NCBI GenBank assembly: GCA_019117065.1 | Contig: DXAK01000048.1 | Coordinates: 1 to 64,000 of the forward strand | Length of the DNA stretch: 64,000 nucleotides | From: Candidatus Mediterraneibacter pullicola | GTDB taxonomy: Bacteria > Bacillota > Clostridia > Lachnospirales > Lachnospiraceae | Direction: 5' to 3' | In this document: one piece after another, positions 24,352 to 32,665 of the stretch | Numbering within the stretch: position 1 is the stretch's first letter | Layout: each line of letters starts with the position of its first letter | Made by a program: the position numbers and the translations under genes | Notes under the pieces: generated by a model | Databases searched by the model: none | Told to the model about the DNA's origin: nothing | What the model saw: only the letters and a program-made list of their open reading frames with translations

Positions 24352-25788
24352 ATGTATGATGTGATAATAATTGGCGCCGGGGTGTCTGGCTCGGCATCTG
24401 CAAGGGAATTATCCCGCTATAAGCTAAATGTCTGTGTACTTGAGCGTGAGGAGGATGTCTGTTGCGGAACTTCCAAGGCGAACAGCGGGATCGTCCATGC
24501 AGGTTTTGATGCTGCCAACGGTTCTCTCATGGCAAAGCTGAACGTCCGCGGCAATCAAATGATGGAGCAGCTTTCCAAAGATCTGGATTTTGCGTTTAAG
24601 AAAAACGGTTCTCTTGTTGTATGTCTAAGTGAAGACGACATGCCAAAGCTTCAGGAACTGTATGACCGTGGCGTCGCCAACGGCGTTAAGAAACTAAGCA
24701 TTTTAAACCGCAGCCAGCTCAAAGAGCTTGAGCCAAATATCAGCGATGAGGCATATGCCGCCCTGTATGCTCCCACCGCAGGAATCGTCTGCCCCTTCAA
24801 CCTGAATATCGCGCTGGCGGAAAACGCCTGTATAAACGGCGTGGAATTTAAGTTTAACACAGAGGTCCAAGACCTAAAAAAAGCAGGGGATATCTGGGAG
24901 GTTCACACTTCGCAGGGCGTGTTCCGGACAAAATGTGTCGTCAACGCAGCCGGCGTCTATGCTGATAAGTTTCACAATATGGTAAGTGAGGATAAAATCC
25001 ATATTACTCCGCGAAGAGGCGACTACTGTCTGCTGGATAAAACCGCTGGAGATCATGTGAGCCATACGATATTCTCTCTTCCGGGAAAATTCGGCAAAGG
25101 CATCCTCGTCAGCCCGACTGTACACGGCAATCTTCTGATCGGTCCCACTGCTCTGGATATCGAAGATAAGGAAGGGACAAACACAACACGGGAAGGTCTG
25201 GATGAGGTAATCGGGAAAGCAGGAATGAACGTAAAGGACATCCCCATGCGCAAGGTCATCACTTCCTTTGCGGGACTTCGCGCCCACGAGGACGCCCATG
25301 AATTCATCATCAGGGAACTCCCCGGCGCGGAAGGGTTCATCGACTGTGCCGGGATTGAATCCCCGGGGCTTACAAGCTGTCCCGCCATTGGGGAAATGGT
25401 CTCAGGGATTATCCGCGATAAACTGAATCCAGAAGAAAATCCAGATTTTATCGCCACGCGCAAAGGAGTACTCGCTCCCGAAACACTCTCAAAGGAAGAA
25501 CGGATCGCGCTGATCAAAGAGAATCCCGCTTACGGCAACATCATTTGCCGATGCGAGATGATCACGGAGGGTGAAATACTAGACGCAATACACCGTCCGC
25601 TGGGCGCTAAGTCTCTGGACGGCGTCAAACGCAGGACGCGGGCAGGCATGGGACGCTGTCAGTCTGGCTTCTGCTCGCCCCGCACCATGGAAATCCTCGC
25701 CAAGGAATTGAATATGGATATGTTTGACATCACAAAATCCGGCGGAAATTCCAACATCATCGTCGGAATGAACAAAGACAGGATATAG
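24352..25788 (+). CDS. glpA: FAD-dependent glycerol-3-phosphate dehydrogenase, GlpA-like
   Basis: A 478-residue flavoprotein. Dinucleotide-binding VIIIGAGVSGSASARELSRY at residue 4, then GTSKANSGIVHAGFDA of the DAO/GlpO family. A C-terminal BFD-like [2Fe-2S] module has Cys at CRCEM and GRCQSGFC. This is the domain set of the anaerobic GlpA subunit. With the following flavoprotein and DUF1667 genes it should oxidise G3P to dihydroxyacetone phosphate and pass electrons onward. ATG 24352 has AGGAAAGGAAG upstream. Confidence 0.87.
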   Translation: MYDVIIIGAGVSGSASARELSRYKLNVCVLEREEDVCCGTSKANSGIVHAGFDAANGSLMAKLNVRGNQMMEQLSKDLDFAFKKNGSLVVCLSEDDMPKLQELYDRGVANGVKKLSILNRSQLKELEPNISDEAYAALYAPTAGIVCPFNLNIALAENACINGVEFKFNTEVQDLKKAGDIWEVHTSQGVFRTKCVVNAAGVYADKFHNMVSEDKIHITPRRGDYCLLDKTAGDHVSHTIFSLPGKFGKGILVSPTVHGNLLIGPTALDIEDKEGTNTTREGLDEVIGKAGMNVKDIPMRKVITSFAGLRAHEDAHEFIIRELPGAEGFIDCAGIESPGLTSCPAIGEMVSGIIRDKLNPEENPDFIATRKGVLAPETLSKEERIALIKENPAYGNIICRCEMITEGEILDAIHRPLGAKSLDGVKRRTRAGMGRCQSGFCSPRTMEILAKELNMDMFDITKSGGNSNIIVGMNKDRI

Positions 25789-25805
25789 AAGGGAGGCGGC
25801 ACAAT

Positions 25806-27071
25806 ATGAAATCTTACGACATCGTCATCATTGGCGGAGGTCCGGCAGGTCTTGCCGCAGCCGTCTCTGCAAGGGATCACGGCATAAAGAGTATCCTTAT
25901 CCTTGAGAGGGACAAGGAACTCGGAGGTATCCTCAACCAATGTATCCACAATGGCTTTGGCCTACACACTTTTAAAGAGGAACTGACCGGTCCCGAATAT
26001 GCGGCACGCTTTATTGAGCAGGTTAAGGAACGCGGGATCGAATACAAATTAAATACGATGGTCATGGACATTAGCCCTGACAAAACCGTCACTGCCATGA
26101 ACCGGGAGGAAGGGCTGTTCGAGATCCTTGCAAAAGCCGTCATACTGGCAATGGGGTGCAGAGAGCGCCCGAGGGGGGCACTGAACATCCCCGGCTACCG
26201 CCCGGCGGGTATCTTTTCTGCAGGCACGGCGCAGCGTCTCGTCAATATGGAAGGCTATATGCCCGGACGTGAAGTCGTTATTCTCGGTTCCGGAGATATC
26301 GGTCTGATCATGGCGCGCCGCATGACCTTCGAGGGCGCAAAAGTCAAAGTCGTTGCAGAACTTATGCCCTACTCCGGCGGTCTGAAGCGGAACATCGTCC
26401 AGTGCCTTAACGACTATGGAATCCCTCTTAAACTTAGCCACACCGTCGTCGACATCAAAGGCAGGGAACGTGTGGAGGGCGTGACTATTGCAGAGGTGGA
26501 CGGCAACGGCAGACCCATCCCCGGGACAGAAGAATTTTACTCTTGCGACACCCTTCTGCTTTCTGTGGGACTTATTCCCGAAAACGAACTCTCGAACGGC
26601 ATGGGTGTGGAAATGAATCCCATAACCTCAGGTCCTTTTGTAAACGAGAGCCTTGAGACAAACATCGAAGGTGTGTTTGCCTGTGGGAATGTCCTGCATG
26701 TGCATGACCTTGTGGACTTTGTATCCGAAGAGGCAGCGGCAGCGGGGGCTCATGCCGCTCTCTATGTAAAAGGGCGCTCCTGCCCGGACGTCGGCAGCGA
26801 GATCGTTTTCCGTGCGGAGGACGGCGTCAGATACACCGTGCCCACAACCGTTAATCCTGCCCGGATGGACGGAAAACTCACCGTCCGCTTCCGCGTGGGC
26901 GCCGTGTATAAAAACTGTTATACAGCCGTTTATTTTGACAGTGAGCGTATCCTTCACAGGAAACGACAGATCCTTGCACCGGGCGAGATGGAAGAAATCC
27001 ACTTGACAAAAGATCAGATTGAAAAATATCCTGACTTGAAAACAATCACAGTTAAGATCGAGGAGGCGTAG
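25806..27071 (+). CDS. NAD(P)/FAD oxidoreductase, partner subunit of GlpA
   Basis: A 421-residue pyridine-nucleotide-disulfide-type flavoprotein: FAD site IVIIGGGPAGLAAAVSARDH at residue 5, NAD site VVILGSGDIGLIMARRM near residue 155, and the second FAD motif EGVFACGNVLHVHD. It resembles the flavoprotein that pairs with GlpA and DUF1667 proteins in Clostridia. The pair of redox cysteines seen in true disulfide reductases is absent; a lone Cys lies in CGNV. Starts 17 bp after glpA. An electron-transfer role (for example G3P to NAD+) is inferred. Confidence 0.82.
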   Translation: MKSYDIVIIGGGPAGLAAAVSARDHGIKSILILERDKELGGILNQCIHNGFGLHTFKEELTGPEYAARFIEQVKERGIEYKLNTMVMDISPDKTVTAMNREEGLFEILAKAVILAMGCRERPRGALNIPGYRPAGIFSAGTAQRLVNMEGYMPGREVVILGSGDIGLIMARRMTFEGAKVKVVAELMPYSGGLKRNIVQCLNDYGIPLKLSHTVVDIKGRERVEGVTIAEVDGNGRPIPGTEEFYSCDTLLLSVGLIPENELSNGMGVEMNPITSGPFVNESLETNIEGVFACGNVLHVHDLVDFVSEEAAAAGAHAALYVKGRSCPDVGSEIVFRAEDGVRYTVPTTVNPARMDGKLTVRFRVGAVYKNCYTAVYFDSERILHRKRQILAPGEMEEIHLTKDQIEKYPDLKTITVKIEEA

Positions 27072-27073
27072 CT

Positions 27074-27433
27074 ATGGAGATCAGAACATTGACTTGTATC
27101 AGTTGTCCCATGGGGTGTCCTCTGACTATTGAGATGGACGGGGACGAGATCATAAGCATCACCGGAAATACATGTAAGAGAGGCGAGGTATACGCCCGCA
27201 AGGAAGTGACCGCACCTACGCGCATTGTCACTTCCACCATAAAAGTGACAGGCGGAAGCGCGGATATGGTGTCTGTAAAGACAAAGACAGATATTCCCAA
27301 GGATAAAATATTTGAATGTATCAAATGTTTAAAAGGCGTTTCCGTAAGGGCTCCTGTCCACATCGGGGACGTAATCGTTCCAAATGCGGCGGATACAGGG
27401 GTTGATATTGTTGCCACAAAAGATGTAGAATGA
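27074..27433 (+). CDS. DUF1667 metal-site protein
   Basis: A 119-residue protein with CISCPMGCPL near residue 7, a C-x2-C-x3-C cluster-binding pattern shared with the N-terminal domain of molybdopterin oxidoreductases, a further Cys at GNTCKRGEVYA and a CIKCLKGV motif in the second half. DUF1667 genes regularly follow glpA-like flavoproteins in Clostridia and may replace the Fe-S subunit GlpC. The gene starts 2 bp after the previous stop, so it is tightly cotranslated. Confidence 0.82.
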   Translation: MEIRTLTCISCPMGCPLTIEMDGDEIISITGNTCKRGEVYARKEVTAPTRIVTSTIKVTGGSADMVSVKTKTDIPKDKIFECIKCLKGVSVRAPVHIGDVIVPNAADTGVDIVATKDVE

Positions 27434-27455
27434 GAGAAAGAAAGGAGGAAACGCC

Positions 27456-27650
27456 ATGAAAAACAAACTAAGCATTACCAACCTCAATGGGATCACGGAA
27501 GATGACAAGACCTGCGGACTTACCGATATGAACTGTGTAACCGACGATGAAGACAAATCCTGCGGGCTTACCGATATGAACTGTGTAGCCGACGACGAGG
27601 ATAAATCCTGCGGGCTTACCGATATGAATTGTGTCGGCGACGACGAATAA
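27456..27650 (+). CDS. 64-aa peptide of three Cys-containing tandem repeats
   Basis: I do not recognise this protein. MKNKLSITNLNGITED is followed by three 16-residue repeats, consensus DKSCGLTDMNCVxDDE, each with two Cys spaced C-x6-C. At DNA level the units are 48 bp (27504-27551, 27552-27599, 27600-27647) and differ at a few positions only. SD AAAGGAGG (27441-27448) supports translation. No signal peptide. Last gene of the glp operon before a terminator. It could be a metal or Fe-S binding helper, a structural peptide, or a precursor of a modified peptide, but no modifying enzyme is adjacent. Confidence 0.7.
   Translation: MKNKLSITNLNGITEDDKTCGLTDMNCVTDDEDKSCGLTDMNCVADDEDKSCGLTDMNCVGDDE
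27504..27647 (+). repeat. Three tandem 48-bp coding repeats
   Basis: Three units of 48 bp in frame inside the 64-aa gene. Units two and three begin GACAAATCCTGCGGGCTTAC and GATAAATCCTGCGGGCTTAC. Protein identity between units is nearly complete. Confidence 0.9.
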
Positions 27651-27696
27651 TCTGACAGAGCATGTTATCCTCTTGAACACATAAATCGGCAAAATA

Positions 27697-27732
27697 AGAG
27701 ACAGAGCCTTTACCCGGTCCTGTCTCTGCTTT
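27697..27732. terminator. Bidirectional terminator between glp and dha operons
   Basis: AGAGACAG (27697-27704) pairs with CTGTCTCT (27720-27727), followed by GCTTTTA on the plus strand. It separates the convergent glp and dha operons. Confidence 0.65.
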
Positions 27733-27767
27733 TACTCTTCTTTATCTGATTGATACAGCATATCATT

Positions 27768-28148
27768 CTAAAACTTGACCGCGCCCTTTGTGCTGACCGC
27801 CGCCTCTTCCACTTCCCGAAGGGACAGTCCGCCCACAGACGCCACAGTCGCCGCCACTGCGCCCTCGGCGATCGGGCAATCCAGCATCCGGACATTTTCA
27901 TAGGGAAGATCTTCCAGAACCATCTCCGTCGTCATCGCCGCGCTTCCCATATCAAACAATATGGCAACGCCATCTTCACTGTACACGGATTCCACTGCCC
28001 GCATGATCTTCTCGTAGCTTGTTCCGTATCCGCCATTCTCCATGCCTCCGGCTATTGCCAGTGGGCATCCTTGCGCCATCATCTCTGTCAGATCCGCCAC
28101 ACCCTCCGCCAGTTTCTTACTGTGCGACACGATCACGATCCCTACCAT
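27768..28148 (-). CDS. dhaM: Dihydroxyacetone kinase phosphotransferase subunit DhaM (EIIA only)
   Basis: A 126-residue EIIA-Man-like protein that passes phosphate from HPr to ADP bound in DhaL. The phosphorylated His is in IVSHSKKLAEG near residue 9; FDMGSAAMTTEM is the family loop. It lacks the HPr and EI-like domains of E. coli DhaM, so it relies on the general PTS proteins, like the L. lactis form. Last gene of dhaK-dhaL-dhaM. Confidence 0.9.
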   Translation of the reverse strand: MVGIVIVSHSKKLAEGVADLTEMMAQGCPLAIAGGMENGGYGTSYEKIMRAVESVYSEDGVAILFDMGSAAMTTEMVLEDLPYENVRMLDCPIAEGAVAATVASVGGLSLREVEEAAVSTKGAVKF

Positions 28149-28170
28149 AAGCGGTTCCCTCCTCTATCTT

Positions 28171-28791
28171 CTATATGCCCTGCGCGATCACTTCCAGTAT
28201 GTCTGTAAATGATGTTGCCCCCGGGTCCTGATGCCCGATGCTGCGCTCTCCGACATAGCTTGCGCGCCCTTTTGTGGCAATGATTGTCTTTGTATATTCT
28301 ACGCCTTTCCTTGCCGCCGCCACGCCTGCCGCGAGAACAGCCCTGTTATCTTTTCCGTCAGAAAGCGCCTGTCTCATCGCCTGCTGCGCCGGAATCATGG
28401 CATCTAGCATCGTCTTTTCGCCCTGCTTCGCCTTGCCGCGCGCCTGTACTCCTCCGATGGCTTCATCCATACAGGAAAGAAAGCCTTCCATCTCCAGTTT
28501 CGTCTTCCCTGCCATGCTCATCCCTGCTTTCATAAAAGCAGTCCCGTACAACGGTCCTGACGCACCTCCCACGGTGGATACAAGCGTCATGCCCACCATT
28601 TTTAAGATCGTTCCGATATCCTTATCCTCAAGACCATTCAGCTTTTCTTCCACAGCGTGAAAACCTCTTGCCATATTGATACCGTGATCCCCGTCTCCGA
28701 TCACATTGTCAAGTTCCGTGAGGAACTCCTTCTCCGCTTCAATTCTGCTGCCTATTGCCCTGATGACTTCTATCACTTCAATGCCGTTCAT
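28171..28791 (-). CDS. dhaL: Dihydroxyacetone kinase ADP-binding subunit DhaL
   Basis: A 206-residue all-helical subunit holding ADP-Mg. The metal ligands are in DNVIGDGDHGINMARGF; GGASGPLYGTAFMKAG and DAMIPAQQAM are family motifs. The chosen ATG 28791 begins MNGIEVIEVI and follows a purine-rich GGGCGGGGAA; a longer frame upstream overlaps dhaK and has no signal. Works with DhaK and DhaM to phosphorylate dihydroxyacetone with PEP. Confidence 0.9.
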   Translation of the reverse strand: MNGIEVIEVIRAIGSRIEAEKEFLTELDNVIGDGDHGINMARGFHAVEEKLNGLEDKDIGTILKMVGMTLVSTVGGASGPLYGTAFMKAGMSMAGKTKLEMEGFLSCMDEAIGGVQARGKAKQGEKTMLDAMIPAQQAMRQALSDGKDNRAVLAAGVAAARKGVEYTKTIIATKGRASYVGERSIGHQDPGATSFTDILEVIAQGI

Positions 28792-28810
28792 ATATTCCCC
28801 GCCCTTTCCG

Positions 28811-29800
28811 TCATGCTTTGAACGCCGGTGTATCCGCCTTTGCATCAAGAAGCTCTTTAAGTTCTCCATCCAGTTTCAAAAGAGAGATCGAGAAACCTTC
28901 CATCTCCAGAGAGGTCATATACTCTCCCACAAAGGTCTTATACACTTTGATACCCTTTTCCGCCAGAATATCGAACACACGGTTGTTTACGATGAACAGT
29001 TCCATCAGAGGCGTCGCCCCTGCTCCGTTGATCATTACGGCAACTTCGCTTCCACTGTAATCAAGATCGGCAAGTATCTTATCCATCAGCATATCCACGA
29101 TCTCATCTGCCGTCTTAAGCGCCTCTCTGTGTGTTCCCGGCTCGCCGTGGATGCCGATGCCTACTTCCATCTCTTCCTCCGACAGCTCAAACCCCGGAAC
29201 GCCGGCCGCAGGCACAGTGCACGGACGAATCGCCATGCCCATTGTCCGCACGCCTGCGATCACTTTTTCCGCCACTGCCCGTACCTCTTCAAGCTCTCCC
29301 CCTCTCTCCGCGAGAGCACCTGCGATCTTATGTATGAATACCGTTCCCGCAACACCGCGGCGTCCCACTGTGTAAAGGCTTCCGTCAACGGCAACGTCGT
29401 CGTTGGTAACGACCTGCGCAATCTTGATTCCCTCCATCTCAGCCATCTCTCGAGCCATCTCAAAGTTCATCACGTCGCCCGTATAATTCTTAATGACCAT
29501 GAGCACACCTTTGTCCGTAGCGACTGCCTTGATACCTTCGTAAATCTGATCCGGCGTCGGCGATGTAAAGACAGCGCCTGCAACTGCAGCATCCAGCATC
29601 CCTTCCCCGACATATCCGCCGTGAGCCGGCTCATGCCCGCTGCCGCCGCCGCTGATCAAAGCGACTTTCCCTTCCTTTTTATCTGCACGTACAACCACAT
29701 TTCCGCACTCCAATTTTTTCAAATATTGAGGGTACGCCTTCACCATGCCTTCTACCATCTGATTTTCTACCTGATCAACAGTATTGATGATTTTTTTCAC
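28811..29800 (-). CDS. dhaK: Dihydroxyacetone kinase substrate-binding subunit DhaK
   Basis: A 329-residue DhaK. GGGSGHEPAHGGYVGEGMLD near residue 55 and the His that covalently binds dihydroxyacetone (GIGIHGEPGTHRE) are present, as is NGAGATPLMEL. The start is GTG 29800, 8 bases after AAAGGAGG; the nearer ATG is out of frame and runs into a stop. First gene of dhaKLM, convergent with the glp operon, so both routes of glycerol use sit side by side. Confidence 0.93.
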   Translation of the reverse strand: MKKIINTVDQVENQMVEGMVKAYPQYLKKLECGNVVVRADKKEGKVALISGGGSGHEPAHGGYVGEGMLDAAVAGAVFTSPTPDQIYEGIKAVATDKGVLMVIKNYTGDVMNFEMAREMAEMEGIKIAQVVTNDDVAVDGSLYTVGRRGVAGTVFIHKIAGALAERGGELEEVRAVAEKVIAGVRTMGMAIRPCTVPAAGVPGFELSEEEMEVGIGIHGEPGTHREALKTADEIVDMLMDKILADLDYSGSEVAVMINGAGATPLMELFIVNNRVFDILAEKGIKVYKTFVGEYMTSLEMEGFSISLLKLDGELKELLDAKADTPAFKA

Positions 29801-29919
29801 GTATTCATCCTCCTTTCAATGATCAAGAAAACATAGTCCTTATACTATAAATGATACACTATCCGGCCCAGAATAGCAATGTATCTCCCGGAAAACCATG
29901 AGTAAAATCACAGAGAAAA

Positions 29920-30795
29920 TCACGAGGAAAACCGCCGGAATATCTCCTTGTATCGGCTTGCATATATGCTTCCCCTGCGCCAGATAAAAGCAAATTCATG
30001 GGACACCCTGAAATCTTTCAGCGGGATACGAACCAGCGTACCGCTTTTCAGTTCGTTCCTCACCGCTACCTCATACAGAAACGTAACACCGCCTCCTGAT
30101 TTCGCCAGATCCTTGATTGTATGCAGGCTCCCTGCTTCTATTCTTGTCCTGAAATCACTGAGACTTAAGTTTTGAGAATCCAGATATCTCTCCAACACCT
30201 CTCTTGTACCGGATCCTTCCTCTCTAAGTAGAAGACGTTCGCCAAACAGATCTCCTATATGCTTCGGCGTCTTTTTAAACGGATAATCCGGAGCGCAGAC
30301 TGGGATATACTCCTCATCGGAATATTTCTGAAAATCATATTCCCTCTTCTTGAAAAATCCTTCTACAAGGGCAAAATCAATCTTTCCTTCGTCCAGACGC
30401 TGCAAAAGTTCCTTGGTGTTTTCCACACACATGTGGATATTCGCATCAGGATACTGTTCCAGATATCTTGCAAGGATATCCCCCATCAGAATATCCCCTA
30501 CAGTTCTTGTCGCTCCAAAGCGGATCTCCTCGTTCCCGTCTGACTTCTGCATCTCGCTTAACATGGAAAGTTCATCGTGCATCATGGTCAGCGACGCATT
30601 CCGCAGAATCTCTCCCGCCTTTGTCAGCTTCAGCTTTTTCCCCTCATACCGAAACAGTTTCGCATCATAATGTTTTTCCAGAAAACGGATATGCTGGGAT
30701 ACCGCAGGCTGTGTAATATTCAATTTTTCAGATGCTCTTGTGAAATTCATATACTGACATACAGCCAGAAATGTCTCCATCCTGAAATCAAGCAT
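29920..30795 (-). CDS. LysR-family transcriptional regulator
   Basis: A 291-residue LysR regulator: N-terminal HTH (FRMETFLAVCQYMNFTRASE, then LNITQPAVSQHIRFLE) and a two-lobe effector domain. Divergent from the YeiH-like gene across 277 bp, so it probably controls it; YeiH-type genes are often paired with LysR proteins of the CysL/YeiE type. ATG 30795 follows GGGGAGAT. Confidence 0.88.
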   Translation of the reverse strand: MLDFRMETFLAVCQYMNFTRASEKLNITQPAVSQHIRFLEKHYDAKLFRYEGKKLKLTKAGEILRNASLTMMHDELSMLSEMQKSDGNEEIRFGATRTVGDILMGDILARYLEQYPDANIHMCVENTKELLQRLDEGKIDFALVEGFFKKREYDFQKYSDEEYIPVCAPDYPFKKTPKHIGDLFGERLLLREEGSGTREVLERYLDSQNLSLSDFRTRIEAGSLHTIKDLAKSGGGVTFLYEVAVRNELKSGTLVRIPLKDFRVSHEFAFIWRRGSIYASRYKEIFRRFSS

Positions 30796-30855
30796 GACGA
30801 TCTCCCCTTATCCATGCACCGATCTATACAGTTACCCCTAGAGAAAAGAAATGGC

Positions 30856-30890
30856 GGGCGGAGTTTCCATGGGAAATCTCCGCCCTTTCT
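30856..30890 (+). terminator. Hairpin in the lysR-yeiH intergenic region
   Basis: GGGCGGAG (30856-30863) pairs perfectly with CTCCGCCC (30878-30885), extended inside by TTCC/GGAA, followed by TTTCT. Could be a leader attenuator of the YeiH-like gene or insulate the divergent unit. The rest of 30796-31072 is AT-rich with candidate LysR half-sites only. Confidence 0.4.
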
Positions 30891-31072
30891 ATACAGAATT
30901 ACTCCCTGTTCATTACTATAACATATTTTTATTATAAAATAAATAATAATAATTATATTTTATGATTTAATTATGATATTCTATGCTTTGGTAAGGAAGA
31001 TTCTGGGATTTTTCCTAATAAATCCCTAAATTTCAATACATATAATCATCAATATCGAAGGAGGAAAAAGAA

Positions 31073-32080
31073 ATGAATTTTGTAAAAAACAACGGAGCAG
31101 GACTATTGCTCTGCCTTATTATTGCCATCCCTTCATGGTTTCTCGGGCAAGCGGTTCCCGTCGTTGGCGGGCCAGTGTTCTCGATCCTGATCGGCATGGT
31201 CGTTACGCTGGTTCTCTCGAAAAAGAAACCCTTCACTGCAGGAATTACATTTACATCAAAAAAGATCCTTCAGGCGGCAGTCGTATTCCTCGGATTCGGC
31301 ATGAACCTGACCGAGATACTGGCGAAGGGTAAGCAGTCTCTCCCCATCATCATCTCCACCATCGCCACCTCTCTGATCATTGCGCTTATCCTATACAAAG
31401 CCCTGAATCTCCGCACAAACAACGCAATCTTAGTAGGGGTAGGTTCATCGATTTGCGGCGGGAGCGCTATTGCCGCGACAGCCCCTGTTGTTGACGCGTC
31501 CGATGAGGAAGTGGCGCAGTCGATCTCCGTTATTTTCCTATTCAATGTGATCGCAGCTCTCATCTTCCCGACCTTAGGGGGAATGCTCGGGCTTAGCAAT
31601 GAAGGATTTGGATTGTTTGCGGGAACAGCAATCAATGATACTTCCTCCGTCACAGCCGCTGCCACAGCTTGGGACGGCATTCACGGAAGCCATACGCTGG
31701 AGGCAGCCGCTATCGTAAAGATGACGAGAACACTGGCAATCATTCCAATCACACTCGTCCTCGCTATTTACCGGGGAAGAAAAGAAAAAAAGACAGAAGG
31801 TTCTTCCTTCAGTCTGAGAAAATGTTTTCCGTTCTTCGTATTATTTTTTGTACTTGCGTCCGTCGTCACCACGGTATTTCAGCTTCCTGCGGAAGTGACA
31901 GCGCCACTGAAGGAACTGAGCAAGTTCCTCATCGTTATGGCAATGGCTGCCATCGGGCTTAACACAAATATCGTCAAACTGATCAGAACCGGCGGAAAAC
32001 CGATCTTCACCGGCTTCTGCTGCTGGCTTGGTATCTCCCTTGTGAGCCTCGGGATGCAGCATATGCTTAGGATATGGTGA
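31073..32080 (+). CDS. YeiH/UPF0324-family putative transporter
   Basis: A 335-residue membrane protein with about ten hydrophobic segments, of the YeiH family (UPF0324, 'putative sulfate exporter'). Motifs: [32 protein letters not shown] and [21 protein letters not shown] 31073 has GGAGGAAAAAG upstream. Divergent LysR neighbour. The transported ion is not established from sequence; sulfite/sulfate is the family suggestion. Confidence 0.85.
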   Translation: MNFVKNNGAGLLLCLIIAIPSWFLGQAVPVVGGPVFSILIGMVVTLVLSKKKPFTAGITFTSKKILQAAVVFLGFGMNLTEILAKGKQSLPIIISTIATSLIIALILYKALNLRTNNAILVGVGSSICGGSAIAATAPVVDASDEEVAQSISVIFLFNVIAALIFPTLGGMLGLSNEGFGLFAGTAINDTSSVTAAATAWDGIHGSHTLEAAAIVKMTRTLAIIPITLVLAIYRGRKEKKTEGSSFSLRKCFPFFVLFFVLASVVTTVFQLPAEVTAPLKELSKFLIVMAMAAIGLNTNIVKLIRTGGKPIFTGFCCWLGISLVSLGMQHMLRIW

Positions 32081-32205
32081 TATTCCTTTTCCTAAAAATA
32101 ATACAATATCCCTGCCGGAACAAAGAAATGGCGGTCAGTAATCTTTATTCCTCTCAGGCAATATGATATACTGGACAAAATAATATATCATAGGAGGTAT
32201 TGCTT

Positions 32206-32517
32206 ATGTTGACCGTCACAACAGAAAAAATCCCCGGACAGGAATATGAAATTCTCGGTCTGGTAAAAGGAAGCACCATCCAATGCAAGAATATCGGCAG
32301 GGATATCGGAAGTTCCTTCAAGAACCTCGTAGGCGGCGAAATGAAATCTTATGTAGAAATGATGAACGAAGCGAGAGATATCGCACTTGATCGCATGATA
32401 CAAGATGCCCGGAATATGGGCGCAGACGCCATTGTGTGTATGAGATTTGCCACCAGCTCTATCGCTCAGGGGGCAGCAGAAGTCATGGCATATGGTACTG
32501 CAGTAAAATTCAAATAA
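32206..32517 (+). CDS. YbjQ/UPF0145 heavy-metal-binding-like protein
   Basis: A 103-residue protein of the YbjQ family, which forms a pentameric beta barrel of unknown role and was once called heavy-metal-binding. Marks: KIPGQEYEILGLVKGSTIQC at the start and ARNMGADAIVCMRF in the second half. ATG 32206 has TAGGAGGT 8 bases upstream. Stand-alone gene. Confidence 0.85.
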   Translation: MLTVTTEKIPGQEYEILGLVKGSTIQCKNIGRDIGSSFKNLVGGEMKSYVEMMNEARDIALDRMIQDARNMGADAIVCMRFATSSIAQGAAEVMAYGTAVKFK

Positions 32518-32589
32518 TCCAGATCAGACGCTGTAAAATGTATTTTTTTTGCATGGATAAACATCCAAGTGTATATTGAGATTTTCTTT

Positions 32590-32637
32590 GCAAAAGACAA
32601 AATATCCGCAGGACTATGTTGCTATTCCTGCGGATAT
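32590..32637 (-). terminator. Terminator of the aminotransferase gene
   Basis: ATATCCGCAGG (32602-32612) pairs perfectly with CCTGCGGATAT (32627-32637); the minus strand continues TTTTGTCTTTTG. Confidence 0.75.
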
Positions 32638-32665
32638 CGTACGTTATGAAAAATGTATTTCGGAT

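Noticed and set aside
27504..27647. CRISPR-like or SCIFF-type peptide
   Set aside because: The repeats are contiguous coding units with no spacers; the Cys pattern and lack of an adjacent radical SAM gene do not fit SCIFF.
28706..29836. A 376-codon plus-strand frame over dhaK
   Set aside because: Long antisense shadow caused by codon bias; dhaK carries all family motifs.
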